Below are positions 1 through 10,012 of a stretch of 64,000 nt of DNA, in pieces. This DNA is from Paenibacillus sp. FSL H7-0326 (lineage in GTDB: Bacteria; Bacillota; Bacilli; Paenibacillales; Paenibacillaceae), in contig NZ_MPVN01000002.1 in NCBI RefSeq assembly GCF_001955535.1, positions 930,001-994,000 of the forward strand, read 5' to 3'. The notes beneath the pieces are model-generated. The model had not been told where the DNA came from. It saw only the letters and a list, made by a program, of their open reading frames with translations, and ran no database searches. Every line of letters starts with the position of its first letter. The stretch's first letter is position 1. A program made the translations under genes and the position numbers.

Positions 1-867
1 CTGACTGTATACCAGTGCAACATGAACCCATTGATTTTGCGGAAAAATCGCTGTCGTAGTCATATTGTTTACTGCCCCGATAGCAGGCCCATTCGAACCG
101 TTATAAGCAGAGAAGTTCATCTTTCCATTGTCAAAACCTACAAATATATTGTCACTTCCAGGACCATTGGAGGATTCGAAAAATCTCATCCAAGTATTAA
201 ACTGATCCACCTTAAGATATCCTTCGACTGTGAAGGAATCGGCGTAAATCGAATTGATGCTGGATGGAAGCACAACGTACTTTCCGTTACCATTTAGATT
301 AAGATATTCTCCTCCATCTGCCTCCGTGAGATAAGGCTCATCGTTTACCGGAGTGACACTAATGGATGTCGAACCCTGCTCCGCACTGAATGCAGAAGTA
401 CCAGAGGTATCGATATTTTTATCAAATGAATTGTAACCTTGCGTTGTATCCCACAGCTTATAGTCAATACTCGCTTTACCATGCCAATTGGGATTTGGCT
501 TAAAACGAATTTGATCCGAGCTCGACAGCAGAATATAAGCCATTCCACCATCTACTTTCTCAATATTGTACCAATAACCCGTAACTGTATTGTAATACTC
601 CCATGTTCCATTAGAGCTGTCCGTACCCATTACAGCAATTCCGGTAGTTTCAGAATTATAGACCTTTCCAGACAAAAGAGATGCGATGAAAAAAGTCTGA
701 CTATTAGTATCCTCCACAATCGGGTGAAGCACCGTCTCTCTATCATCCGTACTCCAACCCATGCCTGCTACTTGGGCCAAGGCACTCCCACTGTAACCAG
801 TCCCCGATACCGCAATACCAACTGATAGTGTCGTACTTACGGCGATTTTCACAAATTTTCGGTTCAT
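1..867 (-). CDS. Secreted LamG-domain protein, truncated by window edge
   Basis: The reading frame is open from an ATG at 867 to the left edge (289 codons seen), preceded by a good GGGGAAG ribosome-binding site. Residues 1 to about 31 form a Sec signal peptide (basic MNRKFVK start, hydrophobic core, SALAQ cleavage region). Residues about 60-165 contain a WYNIEKVDGG segment and an NWHGKASIDYKLWDTT segment resembling cadherin-like surface modules. From about residue 185 a LamG/concanavalin-type fold begins (YLNLNGNGKYVVLP, SFTVEGYLK, NQWVHVALVYS). An extracellular, possibly glycan-binding, surface protein is inferred; the C-terminus and any anchor or catalytic domain lie outside the window. It is transcribed away from the response regulator, with a terminator between them. 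Confidence 0.8.
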   Translation of the reverse strand, partial: MNRKFVKIAVSTTLSVGIAVSGTGYSGSALAQVAGMGWSTDDRETVLHPIVEDTNSQTFFIASLLSGKVYNSETTGIAVMGTDSSNGTWEYYNTVTGYWYNIEKVDGGMAYILLSSSDQIRFKPNPNWHGKASIDYKLWDTTQGYNSFDKNIDTSGTSAFSAEQGSTSISVTPVNDEPYLTEADGGEYLNLNGNGKYVVLPSSINSIYADSFTVEGYLKVDQFNTWMRFFESSNGPGSDNIFVGFDNGKMNFSAYNGSNGPAIGAVNNMTTTAIFPQNQWVHVALVYSQ

Positions 868-958
868 TTATTTCTTCCCCTCTATTACTAATTACTCAAT
901 TCGACATAATTCTCCTAAATTATACATTTATGCAATAAACAAAAAATAAACAAGTAAA

Positions 959-996
959 AAGGACCTAGGATAATAGACTTATCGCTTAAGGTCCTT
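959..996 (-). terminator. Rho-independent terminator after response regulator
   Basis: AAGGACCT and AGGTCCTT form an 8-bp stem with a long loop. It is followed on the minus strand by a T-run and lies just downstream of the response-regulator stop. Confidence 0.6.
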
Positions 997-1003
997 ATTT
1001 GCA

Positions 1004-2137
1004 TCAATACACAATGGAGTTGATTAGATTTTTAATAGAGGCTAACGGTTCGGTTCCTAGTTCTGTTCGATATAAATCTTCTAGATTCTGATAAAAACGG
1101 AGCGCTTCCTTCTCCCTCCCCAGCTCTAAGTAGACTTTTATTAATTCTCCGCCAATATCCTCGCGAAAAGCGTCTATTTTGATAATTTCCTCATAAAAGT
1201 ATAGAGAACGCTCGCTTTGGTCTGTTTGTCTATAGTATTTGGCGGCGTATTCAAGCATTTTTATATAGTCCTGCTCAAGCTCTAACCCCCAGCTGCTCGC
1301 CCATTCGTATGTTTTTCCTTTTAGAAATGTTCCGGTATACAGCTTCATGGCTGACTCTACTTGCTCAATTTCAAAAATGCGATTATTGCTTTGCTGTTTC
1401 ATTAAACGATCAAACTCATATATGTCACAGGACAAATACCTTTCATCAATACGAATCTCATTTCTCGTTGCTTGGATAACGGATGCTCCCTTGTAGCAGC
1501 CATTAATAGCTTGACGAATGTAGTACAAGGTGGAATTCAGATTTTTCCACGCTTTTTCAGGCTCAAAATTTTTCCACAAGGTATCTATAATTTCTTCTCG
1601 GCTGACTGTTCTTTTGTGCAGCAAAAAAGCAAACAATTCTTCCGTCTTGGGGCTTCTCATCTTAACCCATTCTTTTTGATGACTACTTTGATATATTTTA
1701 AAACCGTCAAACATTTCAACCTTCAAGAATAGCTCTAAGGACTCTGCAGGCAAGGTCTTTTCTCGAACCTTAGTTGAAACGGTTTTCCGGATTTTGTTTA
1801 AAGTCATCTCTACCCGCTGTGCCGTGACTGGCTTTAACAAATAATCAAGCGCATTGATTTCGAAGGCTTGCACGGCATAATCATCGTATCCGGTTACGAA
1901 AACGACCTCTATAGATTCATGGTGATGCTTCAGATACTTAGATAGCTCCATTCCATTTAATTCAGGCATGGATATATCCAAGAATACGATGTCCACATGA
2001 TTTGCTTCTATATATTGAAGGGCATCCTTAGAATTTAAATAAGTACGTGAAATCTCTATTTCCTCATGATCCGTCAGCAGCCTTTTTAATCGATTAATAG
2101 AGAGCTCTTCATCGTCCACAATAACAGCTTGCAGCAT
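1004..2137 (-). CDS. Response regulator with SARP/BTAD-type output domain
   Basis: A 377-residue cytoplasmic two-component regulator. Residues 1-120 are a receiver domain: acidic pair DDE at 8-10, phospho-acceptor D54 in VFLDISMPE, and the conserved K in YLLKPV near 103. A winged-helix segment (about 150-240) and a bacterial transcriptional activator, TPR-like domain (about 250-375, WGLELEQDYIKML and EEALRFYQNLEDLY) follow. It starts 3 nt beyond the kinase stop, with SD AGAAGGAG inside the end of the kinase gene, so the pair is co-transcribed and probably translationally coupled. It is expected to be phosphorylated by the upstream kinase; the target genes are unknown. The neighbouring LamG gene is one possibility, by proximity only. 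Confidence 0.88.
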   Translation of the reverse strand: MLQAVIVDDEELSINRLKRLLTDHEEIEISRTYLNSKDALQYIEANHVDIVFLDISMPELNGMELSKYLKHHHESIEVVFVTGYDDYAVQAFEINALDYLLKPVTAQRVEMTLNKIRKTVSTKVREKTLPAESLELFLKVEMFDGFKIYQSSHQKEWVKMRSPKTEELFAFLLHKRTVSREEIIDTLWKNFEPEKAWKNLNSTLYYIRQAINGCYKGASVIQATRNEIRIDERYLSCDIYEFDRLMKQQSNNRIFEIEQVESAMKLYTGTFLKGKTYEWASSWGLELEQDYIKMLEYAAKYYRQTDQSERSLYFYEEIIKIDAFREDIGGELIKVYLELGREKEALRFYQNLEDLYRTELGTEPLASIKNLINSIVY

Positions 2138-2140
2138 TAG

Positions 2141-5100
2141 TTAATAACTCCTTCTCATGTAATCCGGATGGGCCGGAATATGGAACATAATTTGTGTCCC
2201 GACTCCCTCCACGCTGTTAACCTCAAAGTCGATACCGTAGATCAATTTGATTCGCTGACCTATATTCCACAGGCCTACACCTTTTGACTCCGTCTGAGGA
2301 GACAGAATCTCCTGGAGCTTCTTCTCACTCATCCCACAGCCATTGTCGGATACGGAAATGAACATCATATGATCCTCCTGCTTCCTCACCATCACATTCA
2401 CAATTCCTCCACTCGAGCTCGACATCAGCCCATGTCTGATTGCATTCTCGACTAATGGCTGCAGGATGAGGGGTGGAATTTGAATAAATGGATCCGCGTC
2501 AATGTCATACTCTACTTGAATTCGATTGCCAAACCTTGCTCTTTCAATATGGACATAAGCTTCAACCAATGCTAATTCTTTCTCAAGCGTAGTGAACGAA
2601 TCCAGCTGTTTAAAATCAAAGCTGTTTCATAAATAACTGGAAAGATGAAGCACCAAATCTTCCGCCTGAGAAGGCTCAACGATACATAGCTCAGCTATCG
2701 AGTTTAAGGCGTTATATAAGAAGTGAGGCTTAATTTGTGAACGTAAAAAAGCAATCTCTGCGTCCTTCGCATGTTTTACAGCAGCTTTCATTTTGGTAAG
2801 GTTGTTGACCCTAGCGAGCAGTTCCTCTGTCTCAAATGGCTTCCCGACGTAATCGTTCGCACCGTTATCTACAGCAATTCTCATATCTTCCGCCTTATTT
2901 CTTGCTGTTAGCATTAATACTGGCAGCTCAAATAGCGTATATCTTTCTCGAATTTTTGTTAGTACCTCATAACCGCTCATATCAGCCATCACAATATCCA
3001 AAATAACAAGATAGAAGCCTTGGTTTTTATCCAGTTCCTGCAGCGCCTGATGTCCATTATGGACCGCAACAATCGAATAACCCTTCAGCTTCAAAGCATT
3101 GATTATGGATTGCATATTCGCCAAGTCGTCCTCGACGACCAATATGGGTTCTTTAATTTCACCTTCCAGATATAACGGATATTGAACTTGTAGGTTTAAT
3201 GACTCATGAGCCTCATCATTATGTTCCTTTGATGCTGTATTCCACTCCACTGAATCTATACCCGTCTGCGGTAGAGTAAAGGTAAAAACAGATCCTTCTC
3301 CTATCGCAGATTCCACTCGAATTCGGCCCCCGTGCAGTTCAACGAGCTTCTTAGTAATACTCAGACCGATGCCTATACCGCTTCGATCGTATTTGGAGGA
3401 TGATTCAATCTGCTCGTAAGCTTGAAATACAAACCGCTCCATACCAGGAGCAATGCCAATTCCGGTATCTCTAACATGAATAACAACCGTATTTCGATGC
3501 ATCTCAGCACTTATTTTAACTTCACCAACGTCTGTATACTTCATTGCATTTCCAATCAGATTGTGCAGAATTTGCAGTAATCGATCAGGATCGGCATAAA
3601 TATCGGGGAAGGCTTCCAAAATGCTATTTATGAGACGGACGGGCTTGTTCCCGAGTACAAACATTTGCAATTTGATAACCGCATCTACAGAGGCTCTCAG
3701 ATTCATCTTTTTCTTATGAAGTGTTATATCTCCATTCTTCATCTTGGAGTAATCCAACAAATCGTTAACCAGCATGGTTAATCTTCTACCGCTGTTCTTA
3801 ACAATGGTTAGATTTTGAACTTGCTGTTCGTTAAGAGGTCCTTCAACACGCTTAATGATAGAATCCGTGATACCCACAATTGCACCGAGCGGTGTTTTTA
3901 GCTCATGAGATGTATTGATTAAGAAGTCATCCTTGATTTTATCAAGCTTAACCAGCTTGTTCTTCATCTCTTTCATTTCCTGATATGCTGTAAAAAAACG
4001 AAGCACTACAAGAAATATCATAATGATATTAAAAATAACAATGTATAATTGCCCGAGCCACAACTCTTCTTTTAGCGAAAATGCAAACAAGAGCAGGTCT
4101 AATGAATAGAGATTTATGGTTAACATCCCCATAAACAACAACATAGAATTTATCCGATGATTGGCCGTACTTTTAACGTATAGGGCTCCTGCCCTTACCA
4201 GCATCCACAGAAGAAGAAATTCGTAAAATACAATCACATATACTTGAAGTAGAGTATAGCTCTGGATCGGAAGAAGCACGATGAGCAGTGTAAAGATACC
4301 AAGGACGGTGATCGCTATTTTCGTAGCTCTTCGTGAAATAATATTCTGTTGCAGCTGATTGAAGAGGACAACAAGTACGATAAAGTAGGTCATCGAGCTG
4401 ATATCCTTTATTTTGTAGATCCATTCAAAGGAAAAGCTTGAACCAAACAGTAATAAGACTCTTTCCCCTACCAGCCCCTGATAGATAGAAAATAGTAAGC
4501 ATATCAAGGAAAATAGAAGTAATGAATAATCCTTTTTTCCATTCAGCCATGCAGCTATGAAGCATACGGCGTATATGACCGCAAGTGTAACCAGGATCGC
4601 AATTAAACTGAACTCACGAACAGTCAACTGCTGTTGATGCTTCATCATATGGTTCAGCTCACCAAAATAAAGGGAAGAGGGAATTCCAGCATTAATATAA
4701 TCGTAATTTGCTACATGGACTATAATTTCTATATCATCACCAGTGGTTGAAAATCCGCCGATCTGTGGGATATTGCCTGCTGTATAGTCTGTACTGCGCT
4801 GAGAGGGCTTCCCATCAGACAGGAGCTTCTCTCCGTTTATATAAATATCACTTGAAAAGCGAATATTCGTTTTTTTTAAGGCAAAAACCATATCATCAGG
4901 AACATTGCTCAGCACCATCCGATAAGTCGCATACCCATAAGCAGGTAGAGGTTTATCGTTAATGCGGCTCTCGGTCCAATCGGAGGGTACCTCCATTATC
5001 ATTCTGGAAACAGAGTCTGATGCGCCATGCCTGAAGAAGGAAGGGGGAAGCAACTCATTCCAATAAAACTCCCATTCACCATCCAATTTAATTCTGCTGT

Positions 5101-5248
5101 GCTGCTCCGGATCCCATGCCGCCAGGTCCATCACTCCGTTATGCACTTGTAATTCTTGACGTGCTTCTTTACTGATAAGAATAGATACAGGAATCAAAGA
5201 AAATAAGATAAAAGCAATCGTAGAAATCGTTAACCATCGTTTATACAA
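2141..5248 (-). pseudogene. Hybrid sensor histidine kinase split by in-frame TGA
   Basis: One continuous frame of 1,035 codons interrupted by a TGA at 2627-2629. Order: N-terminal membrane anchor, an extracellular jelly-roll-like sensor (about 45-205), a seven-helix 7TMR-DISM-type membrane domain (about 215-420), HisKA with the NTSHELKTPL H-box (about 450), HATPase (GIGIGLSITKKLVELHGG), a receiver (VILDIVMADM), then a second LytS-type kinase module (PHFLYNALNSI) whose ATPase half lies after the stop. The start is taken as TTG 5248 with SD GAAGGAG; an ATG at 5272 has poorer spacing. The codons after the stop (NSFDFKQLDSF, VENAIRHG, DNGCGMSE) are intact and continue the LytS-family pattern, where CGA (Arg) would be expected. 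It is either a recent nonsense mutation, a sequencing error, or two proteins made by reinitiation. Confidence 0.82.
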
Positions 5249-5318
5249 AAAGTCCGCTCCTTCAACCATCATGTCACCTATTTATCGGCAATTAAAGAGC
5301 TTTGAATTAACAAAAAAA

Positions 5319-5364
5319 AGAGCTCCCTTCGATAGCAGCACTGCTGCTTATCAAAAGAAACTCT
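5319..5364 (-). terminator. Terminator after DUF6509-like gene
   Basis: A long imperfect hairpin with near-palindromic GCAGCA/TGCTGC centre, closed by AGAG/CTCT. It is followed on the minus strand by a T-run of eight. Confidence 0.55.
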
Positions 5365-5396
5365 ACCTATTCACATTACCGGCTTGCTCTTCCTGA

Positions 5397-5687
5397 CTAG
5401 ATTTCTGCCAGCTTCTCCTTACAGAACGCATCAAGCGAAGCAAGCTCATCCTCTTCCAGATCAAAATCCAAATATTGATCTGTGACACTCTCGTACAGCT
5501 CATATTTAACGATACCGGAATCTGCATCACTCGTTCTATAAATCACTCGAATGTACACTCCATTCTCAGAGTACAGCTCGTCATCTTCCTCTACGTCAAG
5601 ATCAATATGGAATTCATAACGAGTCCCCGTCAGAATGCCAAACGGATCTTTAACCTCTTCAAATCTATAGCTTCTCATTTCAAGCAT
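5397..5687 (-). CDS. Small acidic protein, DUF6509-like
   Basis: A 96-residue soluble, strongly acidic protein with no signal peptide or membrane segment. It carries the KDPFGILTGTRYEF segment and EEDDELYSENGVYIR stretch that I associate with the DUF6509 family of Bacillus and Paenibacillus, where no function is established. A hairpin terminator follows immediately. A possible 58-codon gene lies upstream on the same strand (5765-5941). The family assignment is from memory of conserved blocks and needs a profile search. Confidence 0.65.
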   Translation of the reverse strand: MLEMRSYRFEEVKDPFGILTGTRYEFHIDLDVEEDDELYSENGVYIRVIYRTSDADSGIVKYELYESVTDQYLDFDLEEDELASLDAFCKEKLAEI

Positions 5688-5764
5688 TGCTGCTGCTCAT
5701 CCTCTCTACCTTATGACGCTTTATTATATCAGGACACACCTGAAATCGTAAGGGCCAATCCTTC

Positions 5765-5941
5765 TTATTCATTCTTTTCGCTTTCATGCGATAAATATAC
5801 GGGCTTAAGATTATTTTTGCAAGAAGAATGCGGGTTCTTCTGTTCATCTATGTAATCCATCACTTTCTCTTGATTCATTCCTAGCTGCTCCATAATCTTC
5901 TCAATATCAACACGAATGGGATAACGATCACGGTTATGCAA
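5765..5941 (-). CDS. Putative 58-residue protein
   Basis: A TTG start with an AGGAGG site 10 nt upstream opens a 58-codon frame beginning HNRDRYPIRVDIEKIMEQLG and ending in a charged tail. The composition is protein-like (amphipathic helix IEKIMEQLGMNQEKVMDYIDEQ), and it lies in the same orientation upstream of the DUF6509-like gene. I do not recognise a family. The non-ATG start and short length leave open that this is a gene remnant. Confidence 0.4.
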   Translation of the reverse strand: MHNRDRYPIRVDIEKIMEQLGMNQEKVMDYIDEQKNPHSSCKNNLKPVYLSHESEKNE

Positions 5942-6133
5942 CTGCCCTTCGCCTCCTCTATCAGATCTTCAAATACCTTCATTGTTCCTAATGAATGACT
6001 CTTCACAGTATACGAGCTCAAACTGACAACAGTGTGTCACTATATTCTGCTGGAAATTTGAATTTACTACAGTCTTTTTCCTCAATCTCCGATATACTTT
6101 AAATATGACAACACGCCAGCAGGAGGAAGAAAG

Positions 6134-6676
6134 ATGTATAGCAAAGTTTCTACTCAGCAAGAACTGGAGATATTTTATGATATAAAAAGAACAAGTTGGA
6201 ATGAAAAAGGGTTTGAAATGGAATATGTTGAAGCAAACTCCGAGCCCTATATTTTTTACATAGATGGTAACCCCGGAGGAACTTTTCAGTTTACGCCATA
6301 TAATTATTCAAGACCTTTTATGCGAAATATGTTTGATGAATTTATAAAGGAAGGAATGAAGATAGTTGAGGTTGATAGTTTTGCGGTACTGCCCGACTAC
6401 CGAGGAAGACTGGGCAGAGAGATAGTTAGCTTCATGATAGACTACGCCAATACAAACCAATATACTCATGCCGTAGGTATGGCAGACCCTTCTATATTCC
6501 GTTCATTTAACAACACTTATCACATAAGAACAACGCAAGTAAAAGAAAAAGTCTGGTTCAAGGGGGCTGAAGCAATACCTGCTCTTTTTCATTTGAAAGA
6601 GGCATATGAACGACTTCAGGAAAATCAATACGACTGGTATATTCCACCCGAAAAATGGAAAGCGGGTGTCTTTTGA
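6134..6676 (+). CDS. GNAT-like N-acetyltransferase
   Basis: 180 residues, SD AGGAGG 7 nt before ATG. The central block VEVDSFAVLPDYRGRLGREIVSFMIDYA (about 76-103) matches the GNAT beta4-alpha3 region, with an R-G-x-L-G acetyl-CoA loop in place of the usual Q/RxxGxG. The N-terminal part (RTSWNEKGFEMEYVE) and C-terminal part are not diagnostic. Substrate unknown. It is followed directly by a membrane protein gene whose start falls at its stop codon, so the two are probably translated together. Confidence 0.6.
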   Translation: MYSKVSTQQELEIFYDIKRTSWNEKGFEMEYVEANSEPYIFYIDGNPGGTFQFTPYNYSRPFMRNMFDEFIKEGMKIVEVDSFAVLPDYRGRLGREIVSFMIDYANTNQYTHAVGMADPSIFRSFNNTYHIRTTQVKEKVWFKGAEAIPALFHLKEAYERLQENQYDWYIPPEKWKAGVF

Positions 6677-6677
6677 C

Positions 6678-7718
6678 GTGAATGAATTTCATCTGCTAAA
6701 AAAAAGAAATAATTGGGTCGTAGCTGTGTTTGCTACAGTTATTACAGTAGTACAAATGCTTAACTTTGCCTTGGGAATCTCGTTAGAGTTCGTGCTTACC
6801 GTAGAAGGTATTATATTACTAATTTTGGTACCGGTTACAGTTGTAGGTAATTTACCTAAATTCGAAAAACGCCTTACACCTCTCATGAAGTATTTTAATA
6901 TGATCATTATTGGTGTGTTTATGTTTATGATCAATCATGTCGACCCTCATATGATCAACATCATGACGATGTATTTCTATGTCGCCATCATGGGAATTTA
7001 CCAGGATCGGTTTATTAATCTGATGACAACGCTGATTACGTTGGCAATTCTATGCTACTATTTCTTCACCCAAGGTGAATTCATATTTCATTCGACAAAC
7101 GTGAACGATCTCCTGTATTACATCGTTACTTTTTGCTTTGTGTCCGTTTCTAATATTATGCAGGCGAAGTTCAACAATAACTTACAGCTTGAGAACCGAA
7201 GCAAGACGCAAAAAGTGCTTGAAGCCAAGCAGGCGATGGAGGATATGCTGTCCCGATTGACAGAATCGGTTCAATCGATTCGTGAATATCAGACCAATCT
7301 GAATGCCACCGTAGACACGACCAACCAGCGTTCTGTCGAAATCGTCTCCTCCATCGAGAACATTTTATATTCTTATGAAGTGCAGAATGAGAACTCGGTC
7401 TCGCACCGTCAACAGATGATTCTTATATGTGAGAAGGTAGAAGCCATGAATGCAGAGCTCGTGAAGCTGCGCACAGCAGGAGAAGACAGTCCTCTGTTAA
7501 GCAGCTACGAGATTCTCATGACAGAATTAAAGGATATGCTGCAGGTCGCCAAAGAAAGGGCTGAAAGCACAGCTGATATCACTGAACAAAATAAAAGCAG
7601 TCTTAAAGATGTACTCGACCTCGTATCGACCCAACAGCTGGAAATGACGAACTTATCGGAAGGCTTCAATAAGCTTGAGAAGCAAATGAGCAGGATGAAT
7701 CGTAAAAATCAGGTCTGA
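6678..7718 (+). CDS. Membrane coiled-coil protein, MCP-like without signalling tip
   Basis: About 346 residues from a GTG one base after the GNAT stop; GTG 6666 is an alternative. The N-terminal 160 residues contain about six hydrophobic helices (VVAVFATVITVVQMLNFAL, TLITLAILCYYFFTQG, YIVTFCFVSVSNIM). The rest is a long predicted coiled coil rich in Gln, Glu and Asn (AMEDMLSRLTESVQSI, EQNKSSLKDVLDLVS). This resembles the membrane and HAMP-adjacent part of methyl-accepting chemotaxis proteins, but the conserved hairpin tip (EAARAGE-type motif) that contacts CheA/CheW is not visible. It is therefore called MCP-like by architecture only. It may share a task with the coupled GNAT gene. Confidence 0.5.
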   Translation: MNEFHLLKKRNNWVVAVFATVITVVQMLNFALGISLEFVLTVEGIILLILVPVTVVGNLPKFEKRLTPLMKYFNMIIIGVFMFMINHVDPHMINIMTMYFYVAIMGIYQDRFINLMTTLITLAILCYYFFTQGEFIFHSTNVNDLLYYIVTFCFVSVSNIMQAKFNNNLQLENRSKTQKVLEAKQAMEDMLSRLTESVQSIREYQTNLNATVDTTNQRSVEIVSSIENILYSYEVQNENSVSHRQQMILICEKVEAMNAELVKLRTAGEDSPLLSSYEILMTELKDMLQVAKERAESTADITEQNKSSLKDVLDLVSTQQLEMTNLSEGFNKLEKQMSRMNRKNQV

Positions 7719-7847
7719 TGTCGTGATTTTGTACTCTTTTATGTCATAATCTTGGAATATCCCCGCAGATGGCTGTCATGCTAAAATGTTCCCGAAACGA
7801 ATCTCATATTTTCTCCATCATAGGCAGAATAAGGAGGCCATTTTCTC

Positions 7848-8930
7848 GTGGACAAACAGATCAGAACAGCCATCATCGGCTGCGGCGGTATTGCATTTGG
7901 GAAGCATTTACCAAGCCTAAGCAAGATCAAGGAAACAGGTATTGTCGCATTTTGTGACCTCATACCGGAACGGGCAGAAAAGGCAAGAGCAGAGTATGGA
8001 TTACCGGAAGCAAAGGTTTATACCGATTACACGGAACTGCTGCAGGATGAGTCGATTGAGGTTGTACATGTATTGACGGCAAACGATACACATGCTGAAA
8101 TCTCTATTGCCGCACTAAGAGCCGGAAAGCATGTCATGTGTGAGAAGCCGATGGCTAAACTCGCTGATGATGCCAAGCGAATGACGGCTGCAGCCAAGGA
8201 ATCGGGCAAGAAGCTGACGATCGGCTATAATAACCGTTTCCGTTCAGATAGCTTGACCTTGAAGAAGATTGTACAGGACGGAACACTCGGCGACATTTAT
8301 TACGCCAAAGCCCATGCCATTAGAAGACGCGGAGTTCCTACATGGGGTGTATTTCTTGACGAAGAGAAACAAGGCGGCGGACCACTGATCGATATTGGGA
8401 CTCATGCGCTTGATCTCACGCTATGGCTGATGGATAACTACGAACCGAGCGTCGTCCTCGGCAGATCCTTCCATAAGCTGTCCTCCAAGGAAAATGCCGC
8501 AAATGCCTGGGGACCATGGGATCCAGCCAAATTCAATGTTGAAGATTCTGCTGTCGGTCTCATTGTGATGAAGAACGGTGCTACCATTTCGCTGGAGGCT
8601 AGCTGGGCTCTGAATATTATGGATGTTCAGGAAGCCAAGACAACCCTATGCGGAACCGAAGGCGGTGCTGATATGGTAAATGGCCTGCGGATCAATGGCG
8701 AAACCCATGGCAAGCTGTACCTGAACCAGATCTCACTGGATGCCAAAGGCGCAGACTTCTATGAAGGCCAATCCGATTCTGCACCTGATCTTGAAATGCG
8801 CAGCTGGTATGATGCCATTCTGCATGATACCGAGCCGCTGGTTACACCGGAACAAGCCTGTGTCGTATCAGAGATCCTAGAGGCCATATATGAATCGAGC
8901 AGAACAGGCAAAGCCATTTATTTTGAATAG
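7848..8930 (+). CDS. Gfo/Idh/MocA family oxidoreductase
   Basis: 360 residues from a GTG with SD AAGGAGG. The N-terminal Rossmann fold has IIGCGGIAFGKHLPSL (about 10-25) for NAD(P) binding. The family motif EKPMAKLADDAKRM (about 99) supplies the catalytic Lys of the EKP motif, and GGGPLIDIGTHALDLTLW carries the conserved Asp/His of the substrate site. Such enzymes oxidise or reduce hydroxyl groups of sugars or inositols. It is the first gene of a three-gene plus-strand operon with a second paralogue 40 nt downstream and an AraC regulator, suggesting a small carbohydrate catabolic unit. The substrate cannot be read from sequence. Confidence 0.88.
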   Translation: MDKQIRTAIIGCGGIAFGKHLPSLSKIKETGIVAFCDLIPERAEKARAEYGLPEAKVYTDYTELLQDESIEVVHVLTANDTHAEISIAALRAGKHVMCEKPMAKLADDAKRMTAAAKESGKKLTIGYNNRFRSDSLTLKKIVQDGTLGDIYYAKAHAIRRRGVPTWGVFLDEEKQGGGPLIDIGTHALDLTLWLMDNYEPSVVLGRSFHKLSSKENAANAWGPWDPAKFNVEDSAVGLIVMKNGATISLEASWALNIMDVQEAKTTLCGTEGGADMVNGLRINGETHGKLYLNQISLDAKGADFYEGQSDSAPDLEMRSWYDAILHDTEPLVTPEQACVVSEILEAIYESSRTGKAIYFE

Positions 8931-8970
8931 TCTTAACTTACAATAATACAATGGAAGCGAGGACGAAACG

Positions 8971-9987
8971 ATGAGTAAAATGCTAAGGCTTGCAATTCTC
9001 GGTTACTGGCATGTCCATGCAAATGATTATGCATCGCAGGCAGATGCCCATCCTCTGACTGAAGTTACAGCCATATGGGATGAGGATGTCGAACGCGGAC
9101 GGGCAGAAGCAGCTAAACGCGGTGTTCCATTCTATGAGAACCTGGACCAACTGCTTGCAAGTCCAGATATCGACGGTGTTATTGTTGTTACGAGCACAGC
9201 TATTCACCATGATGTCATAACCCGTGCTGCAAAAGCGAAAAAGCACATATTCACTGAAAAAGTGATTGCGCTTACAACGAAAGAATGTACGGATATCCTC
9301 CAATGTGTGCAGAAGGAGAAGGTGACTCTCACTGTTTCCCTGCCACGACTGTATGAGCCTTATACCCTTAAGGCAATGGAGATTATCGAGAGCGGCAGGT
9401 TAGGGCAGCTTACTCTTGTCCGTACCCGGCTATCTCATAATGGAGCGATACCGCAAGGTGCTAACCGTCAAGGCTGGCTGCCGGAACGTTTCTTTAACTA
9501 CAAGGAGACAGGCGGCGGTGCGATGACAGATCTCGGATGTCATCCGATGTATTTGGCCAATCTGTTTCTGGGTATGCCGGAGCAGGTTTACGCCAGTTAC
9601 GGCTATGTGACCGGCAAAGAAGTCGAAGATAATGCCGTAGTCCAACTTCGCTATGCGAATGGAGCTCTTGGCGTTGTCGAAGCTGGGTTTGTCAACCGTC
9701 ATTCCCCATTTTCCTTCGAGATTCATGGTACAGAAGGCAGCCTTCTCTACTCAGATCATAATCGCGAGCTGTTATACCGGGCAGCCGATGATGAGGGATG
9801 GCAAACAGCAGAACTGCCTGATGCAGACCCAAGTGCCTTTGAGCAGTGGGTAAGTCATATCGAAGCTGGCACGGTGTTTGAAGCGAATTTGGTTATGGGC
9901 TCTCAGCTGACGCAGCTGATGGAAGCCGCCAATCGTTCTGCCCGAAGCGGAGTGTCAGAGAAGCTGACCACCAAGCTTCCAATCTAA
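8971..9987 (+). CDS. Gfo/Idh/MocA family oxidoreductase (second copy)
   Basis: 338 residues. The N-terminus LAILGYWHVHANDYASQA has a less canonical nucleotide-binding loop (GYWHVHA in place of GxGxxG). The catalytic motif is FTEKVIALTTKEC rather than EKP, so the usual Pro is replaced by Val; the Lys is retained. GGGAMTDLGCHPMYLANLFLG preserves the active-site Asp and His region. It is divergent from the upstream paralogue, suggesting a different step on the same substrate. SD GAAGCGAGGAC upstream; the AraC gene follows after 25 nt. Confidence 0.82.
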   Translation: MSKMLRLAILGYWHVHANDYASQADAHPLTEVTAIWDEDVERGRAEAAKRGVPFYENLDQLLASPDIDGVIVVTSTAIHHDVITRAAKAKKHIFTEKVIALTTKECTDILQCVQKEKVTLTVSLPRLYEPYTLKAMEIIESGRLGQLTLVRTRLSHNGAIPQGANRQGWLPERFFNYKETGGGAMTDLGCHPMYLANLFLGMPEQVYASYGYVTGKEVEDNAVVQLRYANGALGVVEAGFVNRHSPFSFEIHGTEGSLLYSDHNRELLYRAADDEGWQTAELPDADPSAFEQWVSHIEAGTVFEANLVMGSQLTQLMEAANRSARSGVSEKLTTKLPI

Positions 9988-10012
9988 ACCCTAACGCAAG
10001 GAGGCATGCAAG

